NCBI GenBank assembly: GCA_965153355.1
Contig: OZ231127.1
Location: 80,724,001-80,788,000 of the forward strand
Length of the DNA stretch: 64,000 nucleotides
Direction: 5' to 3'
From: Flaccisagitta enflata
Lineage: Eukaryota; Chaetognatha; Sagittoidea; Aphragmophora
Shown: in pieces, positions 40,600 through 54,160 of the stretch
Position numbering within the stretch: the first letter of the stretch is position 1
How the letters are laid out: the number at the start of each line of letters is the position of its first letter
The notes under the pieces: generated by a model
Databases searched by the model: none
Seen by the model: only the letters and a program-made list of their open reading frames with translations
Told to the model about the DNA's origin: nothing
Position numbers and translations under genes: made by a program

Positions 40600-40850
40600 C
40601 CCTTTTCTCTTTCGTGTCCTCAGCTATGGCTCTAAAATGGTCCATTCCATCATAAGCAACCTTTCTCTTTTCTTCACTTCCTCAGTTACATCTTCAGAAA
40701 TGACTCATTTCTTCACTTAATATCTTTCCCATTTCTTCCCTCCCTCAGCTCCACAAAAGACTCATTTGTTCAAATACAACATTCCCATTTTATTTATTTA
40801 AAAACAAATTTCCATTTCCCATTTCTCTTATTTCTTCCCTCTTTTTTCAG
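40600..40850 (+). repeat. Tandem copies of the exon E acceptor region
   Basis: Three decayed copies of the sequence around the exon E acceptor lie just upstream of the real one. AG positions are at 40623, 40685, 40748 and (used) 40850. Each has a CT-rich tract of 20-30 nt ending in TCAG, followed by a version of TTACATCTTCAAAATGG. In the exon E phase the first copy reads YGSKMVHSIISN, close to the real YIFKMVLFIVSN, while the others read YIFRNDSF and STKDSFVQ. This mirrors the donor-side array after exon B. Confidence 0.75.
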
Positions 40851-41034
40851 TTACATCTTCAAAATGGTGTTATTTATCGTCAGCAATTCCGTGGTCTTGC
40901 CTGAACTCAATCATTTCGGCAGACAAGGAATTCTGCTGCCTTCTCTTCAAGGACTTCGCTTTCACAACGAAACGATTCGACTGCAGCAAGATGCCATTCT
41001 CATCAGTTGCGATCTCAAGTACGAAGGACCGTGA
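40851..41034 (+). CDS. BPI/LBP-like protein, terminal exon E
   Basis: It opens after CTTTTTTCAG with the third base of a split Ser codon and runs 60 codons to a TGA at 41032-41034. The translation YIFKMVLFIVSNSVVLPELN continues through HFGRQGILLPSLQGLRFHNE and ends QQDAILISCDLKYEGP. This parallels the C-terminus of BPI, where a hydrophobic helix is followed by LPRVNEKLQKGFPLP and a final strand ending GADVVYK. A length of 60 residues and a stop right after the last strand are as expected for the family. A polyadenylation signal follows 136 nt after the stop. Confidence 0.86.
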
Positions 41035-41169
41035 AACAAACGATGAGGAAGATCACGAGGATGGGAACAACCTGCTTACAAGGATGGAAACAACAAGGAT
41101 GATCACGGGGATGGAAACTACACTGGGAACAAGGATGATCAACAGGACGGGTTCAAGGATGAATTTGAG

Positions 41170-41175
41170 AATAAA
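41170..41175 (+). promoter_or_regulatory. Polyadenylation signal AATAAA of the BPI-like gene
   Basis: AATAAA lies 136 nt after the TGA of exon E in an otherwise unremarkable 3' region containing short AAGGATGATCA-type repeats. A genomic A-run follows about 20 nt later. Confidence 0.55.
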
Positions 41176-41307
41176 CCTCGCGACATTCATGCGCTAAAAA
41201 AAAAACAACTAAAGAAACTTTGTGTTATCCGCAATACTGATAATCTATGGTTGTGTATCGTTCAGAGCGTGTTTTCATCTAATCCTCACTACTGTGGCTC
41301 TGTGTTT

Positions 41308-41430
<123 letters not shown>

Positions 41431-41523
41431 GCCTGTGTGTGAGTGTAAATGTATAAATATGTAATGTTTGCACTCCTAGTTTAAAACTACACGTTTTTAT
41501 TGGGACAACTCTCACTCAAAAAA

Positions 41524-41640
41524 CAAGGCCAAGTAGGCCAATAAGGTGCGACGTGTGGATCGTCGAACGAATGCGTTACCCGACCAACAGACCGACAGAC
41601 GGACACAGCCAGTTATAGAGGTGCTTTGTCGCACCTAAAA
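41524..41640 (+). repeat. Hairpin-ended dispersed repeat, copy h
   Basis: ACAAGGCCAAGTAGGCC start, CAACAGACCGACAGACGGAC core, hairpin AGGTGC/GCACCT (41619-41636), then AAAAA. Hairpin arms differ from all other copies yet pair perfectly. Confidence 0.75.
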
Positions 41641-42506
41641 ATGATTCCCACCTAATCAGCATTTATTTATAAAGTATCACGCCACCAAATTCTTTATACT
41701 TTAATGTCTATTTCCATTTCATTTACTGCGCAGAAGAATCTTTTTTTATCACGTTGTACTTACTGAGTGATCACGCACTCCTTCAATGTCACTCTTTGCC
41801 CTCAAGTATCCTCCCAATTTCGGTCCATTCCAATGATTATTAAACGTTTGAGGTTCAAGAAGGACATCGGCTAGGAAAAAAAACGGAAAGCGGGGGGGAC
41901 TTATCTCGACCTTAGCACGAGAGATACTTGAACATCGAACCATTTACATTCGTCGAACTGACGTCAGTCAAAGTTGATTAGCACTGACTTTTTTTTCCAC
42001 TTCATCATTCACTCAAAATTATTGCGTTGTAAGATACTGTATTTTTTTTTTATCTTTTTACTTCGGCGGGGGGGGGGAGCAAAAGAGAAATGTCAATCTT
42101 ATCAATCCTAGTAACTCACTGTACAACAACTGATCAATCTTGTAGTTCTGAAATAAAGAGAAATTGATATTTTGGAATTACACATTTTTTTTTTTTTTTT
42201 TTTTTTGGTTCAGATCATTCGTGTTTTTACTTTGCCTGATTACTGAATGTCTTGCCGGCTTTTTCACCATTTTGATCTGGTTTATGCCGGTTCTATCCGG
42301 AAAAATTAGTTTGCGCCGGTTAGATCCCATCCGTAAAAAAGTAGTTCAATTCTTCAAAATTATTAACTGTTCAAGACTCAAGAAAGAAAGAATATCTCGA
42401 GTTTAAATGTCCATTTCGAGTTAGAAAAAACTCTGTGAGGAAACCTATCCTACGTTGGTCCGTAGCTCGTCCGTTTCTCAGTTTTTCCGTATTGATGATT
42501 TCAACT
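41641..42506. other. Intergenic, no gene seen
   Basis: AT-rich with poly-T and poly-G runs. The frame at 42164-42406 is unrecognised. Confidence 0.5.
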
Positions 42507-44200
42507 CCATATGGATAGAAATTCAGTTGTGATTTGAATTCCATATCAGACGTTCTTTTATGCCCCCATATTCATGGCAGTGGCCCGGTTCGCGATCAAA
42601 TTGGTACTTTGCGGTATTAATAAGCAATTTCAGGTCTTGTTGAGGATTTTCTACCTTCCCTGGAGTAACGGTTTTGGTAATACTATCATGGGTAATTAGT
42701 GGTTGTTGGGAAAATGTCCAATTTTGGTCGCTTTGGCCTCAAATTTAGGCCGCTTTGCCTAAGAAATCGAACCTAAAATCCAGAAGATTAATAAACAAGA
42801 GCTCAAGTGCTAACCATTGGTGCAATCCGCATGTTTTTATCTTTTTTCGTTCAGATTTTAGAGGTTTTTAAAGATGGGGCTTGTGAGCGTTTTTTTTGCA
42901 TCATGAAATTTAGGGGAAAATTTGACAATTTTCACGTTTTTCAAGCTTTAAAAAATTGGTGACCAAATTGAAGAGTTTTTGATGCTCTAACTGATTCTGG
43001 AAAAAATTTTGATCGGTATGGACCCAGAAAAAATTTATTCACTCTCAAAATAGGTGAAAAAAGTCAAATTCTAATGTCATTTAGGCTATTTCTCTTTGAA
43101 AAATTAGGCCACTACCAAACTGAAAACTGACTTAAAATTCATGAGCAAATCAAACTACTGCTCAAGAGCTATTCAGTTGTGCAATTGGCATGTTTAGATA
43201 TTGCTGCATATAAACTTTACAGAACTTTAAAGATACAAGGGTATGGTCAAATGACGATTTTTCATACCCCTGTATCTTTGAAGTTCTGTAAAAATTGAAT
43301 GCAGCAACATCTGAACATGCTGATTGCACCACTGATTAGCTCTTGATCAGCAGTTTGATTTGCTCATAAATTTTAAGTCAATTTTCTGTTTGGAAGTGAC
43401 CTAATTTTTCAAAAAGAAATAGCTTAAATGACATTGAAATTTGACTTTTTTCACCTGCTTTGAGAGTAAATAAAATTTTTCTGAGGCCATATCGATCAAA
43501 ATTTTTTCCGTAATCAGTTAGAGCATCAAAAACTCTTCAATTTGGTCACCAATTTTTTAAAGATTCGTTAATCCAAGGCTGCGATATAGTGAAAAACGTG
43601 AAAATTGTCAAATTTTCCCCTAAATTTCATGATGCAAAAAAAACGCTCACAAGCCCCATCTTTAAAACCCTCTAAAATCTAAACGAAAAAAGATAAAAAC
43701 ATGCGAATTGCACCACTGGTTAGCTCTTGAGCTCTAGTTTATTAATCTCATGGATTTTAGGTTCGAGTTCTAAGGCAAAGTGGCCTAAATTTGAGGCCAA
43801 AGTGACCAAAATTGGACATTTTCCCAACAACCACTAATTACTCATGGTAGTAAAACCAAAACCGCTACTCCAGGGAAGGTAAAAAATCCTCAACAAGACC
43901 TGGAATTGCTTTTTGATACCACAAAGTACCAATTTGATCGCGAACCGAGCCACTGCCATGAATATGGGGGCATAACAGAACGTCTGTTCCATATGAATAG
44001 AAATTCAGTTGTGATTTGAATTCCATATGGATAGAAATTCAGTTGTGATTTGAATTCCATATGGATCGAAATTCAGTTGTGATTTGAATTCCATATGAAT
44101 AGAAATTCAGTTGTGATTTGAATTCCATATGGATAGAAATTCAGTTGTGATTTGAATTCCATATGGATAGGAATACAGTTGTGATTTGAATTCCATATGG
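42507..44200. repeat. 34-bp tandem array split by a fold-back
   Basis: Units CCATATGGATAGAAATTCAG followed by TTGTGATTTGAATT lie at 42507-42546 and 43987-44200, about seven copies in total, with the fold-back inserted within a unit. Confidence 0.88.
42547..43986. mobile_element. hAT-like fold-back element, 1440 bp
   Basis: Almost the entire element is an inverted repeat with arms of about 700 bp and a spacer of under 20 bp near 43258. Ends CAGACGTTCT; exact 8-bp target duplication TTCCATAT on each side. CAG-starting termini with 8-bp duplications point to hAT mobilisation. No transposase. Confidence 0.85.
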
Positions 44201-44522
44201 AGCGAATGAGTACCTCGCCCTCACGCCTGAGCCGGAAACAAATCAGATTAAAGAAATCGAGTGGCAGCTTCGTGCGAATGTGGGGTCTGGGGAGTGGGGA
44301 GAAACTCGAAGCGGCGCCAACCACCATTTGCACCTGTCTCTTGTCTGTCTCTCTGACTGAACATATCTTTTTCTGTCTGTGTGTGCTTCTGACTATCTTT
44401 CTTTCACTACTCTTGCGTGTGTGACTATCTGTTTGTCTTCCAGCAGGATGGTCTCAATTTGGGAAACAAAAAGTTATCTCCAAGCAATTTTCATATTTCA
44501 TTTGCATAATTTGAGGCTAATT

Positions 44523-44683
44523 TCCTCACAAAATCGAATTCAATTTGATCTAGGCGCTCCATCATCAATGCTGTAATTGTTTAGAAATTATCAAATTTCT
44601 CTACAGAAAATGATTGCATACAACTTCAGCATTGATGATGGAGTGGCTTGAATAATTCTAAATCGATTTTCCAATGAGATTGG
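44523..44683. repeat. Small inverted repeat
   Basis: GCTCCATCATCAATGCTG at 44559 returns inverted as CAGCATTGATGATGGAG at 44628. Flanking arms pair further, with mismatches. Confidence 0.65.
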
Positions 44684-44766
44684 GCTCCAACTATGTAACT
44701 GGAACATGAAAAGTGTTTGAAAATAATGTTTTATTTGAATGCTCCAATTGAGCCCTTCCTATCTTC

Positions 44767-44831
<65 letters not shown>

Positions 44832-45107
44832 ACTGCAAGAAGACAGAAGATGGATGATTTTTTATCGCGCTTGTGAAATTTTTCACATTCAGATAAAAAT
44901 GATGATGATTCCTCTCTTGAGGTGTAATCAGAAATTCCAGTCTCTTACCTAAGCAGTTGACATATTCTATCATGCTGTTTTTAACGGGTCTCTGTATTAT
45001 GAGAAGCTCCAACTATGTAAATAGAACGTGAAAAGTCTCTGGAAATAACATTTTATTCAAATGCTCCAATTGAGCCCTTCCTATCTTCCAGTCTGTTTCA
45101 CTGTTGC

Positions 45108-45181
<74 letters not shown>

Positions 45182-45341
45182 GATGGATGACTTTTTATCG
45201 CGTTCGTGAAATTTTTTACACTCAGATAAAAATGATGATGATGATTCTCCTCTTGAGGTGTAATCAGAAATTCCAGTCACATACCAAGGCCGTTAACATA
45301 TTCTGTCATGCTGTTTTTGATAGATCTCTATATTGTGAGAG
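44684..45341. repeat. 322-bp tandem duplication carrying its own (CT)n
   Basis: GCTCCAACTATGTAA at 44684 and 45006 begins two copies, each with GAGCCCTTCCTATCTTCCAG, a (CT)n of 60-75 bp, then GATAAAAATGATGATGAT and CATGCTGTTTTT. The copies are clearly diverged from each other. Confidence 0.88.
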
Positions 45342-45572
45342 ACGTCGGTTCGCTCTGACCACTGACGTCACTTGCGGCCTTGCGGCTTGTTGTTGCATCA
45401 AGATACCTACGACTTTATTCTCATTGACTAAAAAAACAAGTGACGCTTGGTTACAATATCGTTGCAGATGGGTGAGCAGGGGTATCCAACCCCCATCCAC
45501 ACCCAAAACCCCACTTCATACACAAACATACTCAAAAAATATCCAAAACGCTCATTTTTTCACAGACAGACA

Positions 45573-45731
45573 GAACGGATACCTAGCCACCAGTTGCGCA
45601 TGGGTGGGCAGGGGCGGAAATGCGCGTTTTCCCAACTTATAACTTGAGCGTGACGGACCGACCAACCGACCAACCGACCAACCGACCGACCGACGGACAA
45701 AGCCTCTTATAAAGTTGCGTGTCCGCAATTA
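45573..45731 (+). repeat. Hairpin-ended dispersed repeat, copy i
   Basis: GATACCTAGCCACCAGTTGCG start, GGTGGGCAGGGGCGG, (ACCGACCA)n, hairpin AGTTGCG/CGCAATT (45713-45730, one G-U). Confidence 0.72.
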
Positions 45732-47326
<1,595 letters not shown>

Positions 47327-47403
47327 TGTGCATGTTTAGGGATCATCTGAAAGTTAACTTCGGCTTCGACCTTTGGTCAGGGCACTGCCCCAATAATCAA
47401 AAT

Positions 47404-47519
<116 letters not shown>

Positions 47520-47987
47520 AACAAAAAAGACAAACATAGAAAAAAAGATGGCAAAAAAAAAAACAAAGACAAAATATCATAAAACAGGTATAGATAGATG
47601 ATTACAAAATGAAAATTATACAAAAAAATTATTTCTTCATAGGTTTATTTGAAATAAAGAAATATATATTAAAATTTTTCTCAAAAATTAATGTTAGTAA
47701 ACAATATTTCATTATATCTCCTGGTACAATATTTCATTATATCTCCTGGTACGATTAAAAAAATGTTAAGAAATAGATTTTGTATAAAATTTGATTTGAT
47801 TTTTGTTTCTTTAATAAAAATTTTTTTTTGTTTAACCTATCAACTTTTGATGAGAAAATAACATTCTTAGTACTTTTTCTTATGAGTTTTATTTTTTATT
47901 CATTCATATCTATACCTGTTTATGTGATATTTTTGTTTGTTTCTTTTATTGTTTTTTCTTGATATATATTTTTTGTTTCTCTCTCTT
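47520..47987. other. AT-rich intergenic sequence
   Basis: CAATATTTCATTATATCTCC is duplicated in tandem at 47702-47750. No gene. Confidence 0.5.
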
Positions 47988-47996
47988 TCTTTTTTT

Positions 47997-48044
<48 letters not shown>

Positions 48045-48074
48045 TTTTTCTTTCTTTCTTTCTTTCTTTTTTTT

Positions 48075-48126
<52 letters not shown>

Positions 48127-48222
48127 TTTATTTTCTTTTTTTCTTTTTTTTTTTTTCTATCTTTCTTTCTTTTTTTCTTTTTCTTTTTCTCTCTTTCTCT
48201 CTTTCTTTTTTTTTTCTCTCTT

Positions 48223-48255
<33 letters not shown>
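47988..48255. repeat. (CTTT)n microsatellite
   Basis: CTTT passes into CTCTTT. Confidence 0.96.
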
Positions 48256-48303
48256 TGCATAAAGGAAAACAATTTGCTTCTTTTATTCAATTTAATCAAA
48301 CAA

Positions 48304-48480
48304 AGTCGGATACACAAAGCCCTACTCTAGTCACATACAGATAGGCAGGGGCAATGATGAGGAAAGTCACTGTGGCATTTAGGTTGGAGCAGTGAGCTTA
48401 AAATGCCGAAAAAACGCTAACCAAGGAATATGAGAGACAACTAACAGATGAAGCAAAGTAGCGTTACATACAACTAAAAG
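48304..48480 (+). repeat. Hairpin-ended dispersed repeat, decayed copy j
   Basis: GTCGGATACAC start, AGGCAGGGGCAATGATGAGG, AATGCCGAAAAAACGC, ending GCGTTACATACAACTAAAAG where the hairpin is mostly lost. Confidence 0.65.
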
Positions 48481-49035
48481 AAAATAACTTTGGTGAACTT
48501 CGGTTTCGGTTTCGGTCAGTTAGTCATTGTAAACTTCGGTTTCGGTTCGGCTTCGGTTTACCTACCTTCAGTCGACCTCTAATTAAGTGTAGCAGTACAA
48601 CAATTGACTAGGAAACTACCAGAACACTGTGTCAACTTAAATAGCAAAACATAATCAGGCGAAACATATCCAGTATGAATTCGCGTTACACATGGAGAGA
48701 AAAAAAATGGAAATGATAATTGATGCGTTTTTAGAGATAGTTTTTAGAGTTTTTAGAGTTAGTTTTTAGAGTTTTTAGAGTTTTAGAGTTACGCTCCACT
48801 AGAAGTAAGAATATGCTTTAGATAGCAGAATCATGCGTGAAACAATGCGTTGGTAATCAATCGCAGAAAGTATCAAAAAATAACCACAACAAATGGATGT
48901 ATACCAATAGAATTCAGGTATTGCTTGAAAAATGTATTGGAAACCATAGCCGAATCAGTTTTTTTGTTTTTTGTTTTATGTGTTTTTTTTCTTTTCTTTT
49001 GTTTTGTTTTGTTTTGTTTTTTTTTGTTTTTTTTT
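48481..49035. other. Intergenic, no gene seen
   Basis: TTAGAGTTTTTAGAG repeats at 48735-48790 and a long T-rich tract at 48957-49040. Confidence 0.5.
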
Positions 49036-49041
49036 TTTAAT
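49036..49041 (-). promoter_or_regulatory. Possible ATTAAA polyadenylation signal for the TRPM-like gene
   Basis: On the - strand ATTAAA lies about 200 nt past the stop codon, next to a long A-run. It is the first good hexamer downstream; no other evidence. Confidence 0.3.
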
Positions 49042-49242
49042 GAAGGAAAAATATCAAAGGCAACGCCACATTTATGACAATTTTCGGATAGATACAAAAG
49101 CAACACTGTTGTGAAAAGGTAATGCGAAAAGTCATGGCTGGGGCTGGTTGTAGTATGTAATACCGTGAACTGGAAAAATGTAAAAAAAAAAGTTTAGCGG
49201 AATTTTTTGACACTTGCGTCCCTTGTGTGGTAACCACATTCT

Positions 49243-52200
49243 CTATATATTTTCATCAGACTTGAAGAACTGGCCTAAGACTGGACCTTCTTCTCCTTTC
49301 TCTCTCTTGGAAGGTTTGCGACTGAGCTGAGTTTCAGAGATGTTCATCTCTTTCTTCATCCTGTCAAATTTGGTTTGGATCGTTTGTGGAATGTCTTTTT
49401 CCATTTTGACCAAAAGTTTTCTCACCTCCTTCAATTTGGCGTTGAAGAGTTCTTGTTGAGCATGGCTTTCTTTCTTTACTTGATCTTGAATGTTGAGTTG
49501 TTCAACCTTAATTTTTTGTCTGCTGACCCTGTAGGAAACCATGATTTCCCACTTTGACACATTTTGGAACCATTCTTCAGCTTTTGGATTGGTTGGAGAT
49601 GCGCTCAGCATTTTGCTTTCAAAATATTTTGAGCATCTGTCACTACATGTGGATCGACAATGGTTGCAGGTTTTGGATCGGTATGCTCGGCGGATCCAAT
49701 GGCCAATGATTTCCACAAGAAGAAAGGGTGCAAATGGGAAGGTGCTGCGGTTCCAATTCTCAGAGATCATGTTGAGCCGGTGGAGATACCAGAGTCGTTC
49801 CGATCGCTGCTCAACTTTGCTGATGCTGCTGTTGAACATGGCGATTAAAAGATTTAAGAGTAAGATTACGGTGATTATCTGGTAAAATCCTCTCAGCGTT
49901 GGAATGAAAGTGGAGACCAAAATTGTGTCTGTCTTGTTTCTTTCAGGCCAACAAAAATCATCCTCTATCCTGTGCTCTCCAAAAAGTAGGGAGAATGGAC
50001 ATTTGATCCCTATCTTCACGATGACGCCTCCCTTATCCCGTAGTGCTGGGTCAACAAGATAATTGACACCAAGCAGAGTAACTCCATAGGAAAACAGGAA
50101 TACAAGGAGGATATAGATGATGTTCCTCAAATCTCGCGTCATTTCGCCAACCATCAGCAAAATAGGCCCCAGCGTGGATGCCATCAAAAACGTTTGGAGA
50201 ATGCGAATGAATTCAACCAAAAACACAAAGGCATAAGCGGTAAACATATTTTGACTCCAGAAGTCTTTCAAGTGGTCAATGTTTGCTGTATTTGTTGAAG
50301 CGTCGGTAATGGGAACTTTGGTTGTTTGAGAGCTTTCAGCTGAACACATCCCACAAGACAATACGTTGTACAGACGAAGGCACAGGACAAGTATTTTCAA
50401 AGAGGTGATGGCTACATCCAACTTGTTCCATGCGCTATCAAAGTATTCTAGGCTTTTTGTTTTCCAGGCGCTACAATCCTGGAATTGCTTGATTTCATCC
50501 AACAAAAATGTGGCCCAGTAAATATAAAGCAAGATCTCGACTTTCAATGTGTCTTTGGGAAAACCAGATAGACTCAAGAACCACGCAAAGAACAGAAGAT
50601 ATACCAAGTAGGACAATGTGTGGTGCAGAAACTTCATCAAAGGGCTTTTGTTCAATGCCCAAATAAGAGAGATGGAAGAATCCCAGTGGGTCTTGTGGAC
50701 ATGAGCTGGATTTAATCCCATTTCGTAAAGCTCAAGACTCAGTTGGTTCTCTTTATCACAGAAAATTTTCAAATCTTTTGTAAACTTTTGGAATTGTGGG
50801 TCTCCCTTTTCAGAATCCTGCGTTTCGTAGAAATGTGCTCGGATTGCTGGATTACATTTCAGCATGAGCCAGAAACAGAATGTTGCAAAAAGGGCAAGGA
50901 ATAAACTGCCCAAAGCAATAGAGATTCCCGTCTTCCACCAATTCACGTAAACCACAAATGGCAAGGCAATGCAGCAAGGGGAGCTGAGTAAACAGACAAG
51001 GAAGCAGTACAATGATTGCAGACGAATTCCCAATAGAGGAAAGCGTTCCCGTTGATTTTTCATTCCTTTCTCCCAGATACTTGTCAGAAATTCTTGACAA
51101 GCGGGTCTCACCAAGAAGTTGTGAGTGTACTCATTGCTGGCTGTGAGTTCCAAACAAGACATCAGAGCGCCGTTGTTTTGCAACAGCAACATTTGTGTTT
51201 TCCACTTATTGTTCTGATAGCAGGCGTCCAGAAGTTCGATCGCTCCATCTTCAAAGTTTTTTGCAGCTGCAAGAATTTCTGTTGTCTGCACTTCAAACTT
51301 GGGCAATCTTGCCAAACTTGCGAGGATGTTTGTGGCAATCAATTTGCAGAAGATGGGGTGTCCCAAGAACGGGATCAGTTCATTTGACAATTCGTAATTG
51401 CCTTTGAATATAGACCAGACAAAAATAAACATCAGGGCTTGGTGGAAATCGTCTTCATTATTTTTTCCAGTTTTGAGGAAGAAGTCTGGACTTTTGTCAA
51501 TCTTCTTTTCGCCCACAAATTTTTTCAGTTGCTCACAGATGGAGTGCAGACTTCCAGTTTCTTCTTTTTTGCAGAACCTTTCAATTCGTTTTAATGTCTC
51601 CGGACAACTATTGAGGATATCTTTGACTGACAACAGCTCAATGCCAGACAGATCCTTTTGAAATTTGCGCATTAGGATGCTGACCATCTCGTTTTGTTGA
51701 TACTTGATGGAATCAATCATGATCACTTGTTTTTTCATGTGGCTTATTTGGGTGAGTGCGTCTTGTGCCAAGTCAGCGCGATCCCAGAGTTGACACAACT
51801 TAATGTAGCTCATAACATCATCCTCCTTGATGGGATTGTAGGTTACTCTGACTGCTTCCTCGACTGAATACAACTGAGAGGCAGATTTGAGGATAAATCC
51901 TTGAAGATCTAGGAAATCATTCAACTCCTGGGACCAGAGATAGCACAATGATCGATACTGCAAACATTGCTTGATAACTTCTCTGTTCTTTTTTAGATCT
52001 TTGTTGTTTTTTAGATCTAAGTCGTCAAGTTCAGTATCTTCATTGGAGGTTTGCCTAAGGCAACTGGCCAGTTGATCAGCCACACCGCCAGTGCCAGTTA
52101 TGATCACACAGGGGACGCTTTCAGCCAGACATTTTTTCATGTTTTCTAAAGTATTCTTTCCGCCCCCAACCACAACACATACACGGGGTTCAGTGTATTC

Positions 52201-52700
52201 AGAAAAAAGCTTTCGCGCATATCGATCACCATTTCGCACACCAACAGTACCCTCATCTACAAACAGATAATGACTCATGTATGCGTTCAAAGGACTAAGA
52301 CTAGAGCCTTTGAAATGAGAAGCAGCGCGCACATTGAATTCGACTTTTCCTTTACAAATTTGCTCTTTATCTGCTACACAGCCCAATGTACACAAGCCTA
52401 TACATCTAACAGGCATATTGCATGTTTCATCTGTGACAAGATTACATGTTTCGTTGATTTCCTTCATGATGTACCCAACAGTGTTACCGAGTGCTTCAAG
52501 TGGGTTGGTGATGATCCACGGCCATCGCGTTTCTTTCCCAAGTTGAACGTATTTCGAGGACATGATGAAGCTGGAGAGCAGTTGCTTTAAGTATGTCCTT
52601 GCTAACTTGCTGTGTTCTTCGTCTCCTAACAGCGTCAGGATGATGAGTGGTTTTCCAAGTTGCCATGCATCTTCAATGGCTTCCTTGACTGTCTTGGGAT
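49243..52700 (-). CDS. TRPM-like channel, large terminal exon (1151 residues)
   Basis: It opens after TTTTTCTCTTTAG and ends at TAG. In the spliced numbering residues 110-330 finish the SLOG-like domain, with VVVGGGKNT and PCVIITGTGGVADQLA (about 284-320). Residues 350-650 are the helical MHR region, including YFDSAWNKLDV before S3. Channel helices: S1 about 796-819, S2 832-848, S3 869-886, S4 928-947 followed by STLGP, S5 955-987, pore loop PFSLLFGE near 1010-1017, S6 1050-1067 (LLLNLLIAMFN). The TRP box is LWYLHR at 1078-1083 (WKFQR in most TRPMs). A helical, probably coiled-coil, C-terminus follows. The protein is expected to be a tetrameric plasma-membrane or organellar Ca2+-permeable channel; gating ligand unknown. 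Translation could also start at the in-frame ATG at 52563, but the upstream exons fit the family far better. Confidence 0.94.
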
Positions 52701-54160
52701 CTAAAGAGAAAAATTGATAAAACGAGCAGAAATTATCCGCAAATGAACTCCGAAGAATCTTGTTTTCAGGGCGATATTTCTCACTATATCCAAACTGAAT
52801 TAATTGCTAATTGGGATAAAAGTCAAAGTCAGTCTTCGACTTTTTGACATATGACGGCAAGCATCTAATGGCAACAATTAGTGTTTCGCACCATTTTTTT
52901 AACTATGATTGAATAATTAAGATACCACAAATGCTCTCATGGGAAAAATTGTCTCTAGAAACAGTGTTTATGTATTTGTCATATGCTTTCACCTTTGAAT
53001 CAGCAATTCACATGATAACAGCAAAGAAAATCAGGGTTTTCAGTGAAATCTTGCTTACACTTTTTATCTTATTGCTGTTGTCAAAATTATAAGAATAATT
53101 TTGCATTTTCAAAAACATAGCCGCCTTTATAATCAATTTTGGAAGGCGGCTATGTTCTTCATTTTTGTGTTTTTTCATTTTCTATGCAAAGTTATAATTT
53201 TGACAAGCCTCCTATCAATAAACAAACATAAAATTTTAAAAATTTCCTGGTGAGATTATTTAGTTAATGATAGCTATACTTGCTCTTTTTTGTCCTATAT
53301 GAATGCAAATTTTGCAATGAAAAATATATCATGATATACTTAAGTTATTTGTTAGATATTAAATTTCATTTTTATTCTTATGAAATTTTCTATTTTGACC
53401 CCTGTTGACACTCAATATCTTGCCTTCGGATGCTCGCCGTCATATGCAAAAGTTGTGCAAAAGTTGTGAATCTCCATCGAGTGAACGGGGCCTCCATTTA
53501 AATTGATAGTGAATTTGATATTTCTCTTTCATTTGTGTTTTAGTCTTTTTTGACATTTTTCTTTACAAATAATTTTTTTGAAAATATTTTTCATTATTCA
53601 ATATTTTGTCATTATTCAATATTTTGTAATCAAATGAAAAAATGACCTTTATCAAAGGGGAAATTCCTTAAAGGGCCTAAAAAATATGACCTAATAGCAG
53701 CCCAAACGCAGTAAGTGGTCAGCGGTACCCATGCCCGGCTTGACTCAATAAAAAAGCCGCACTTTTAAATAGCAAATTGTCATACCGAATTTCAAAAAAG
53801 CTAAGCAAAATCTTCGACCATTAGAAAGTTTTTGAAAAGATCTTTCATTTAGCTCCAATCTGGCAATTTTAGCTTTATTCGTTTAGAAATGGCATAAGAA
53901 TGATTAGAAATATTACCATAATCAGTTTGCAATCCCATTGAAAAATGAGCCTTTTTACAAATTAGAAGATAACTTTGACAAGCTCTAGCTCCTAAACCGT
54001 TTGAGATACAGATCTGGGATTGGTCTAGAATGAAAGAAAATTTGAAAATCTTTCAAATCACTCTAACAGAAAAATGTTGAAATGATTTCTTTTTCTTATT
54101 CATCAACACAAAATAGGGTGCGGTTTGTTTTATAGCTGAGTAGTAAGTTGAGGAGGAGCA
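52701..54160. other. TRPM-like intron, AT-rich
   Basis: A hairpin at 53085-53205 has a perfect ACATAGCCGCCTT/AAGGCGGCTATGT stem and weaker outer pairing. 53830-54040 has a diverged copy of the CTAAACCGTTTGAGATACAG text of the element at 22085. Confidence 0.6.
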
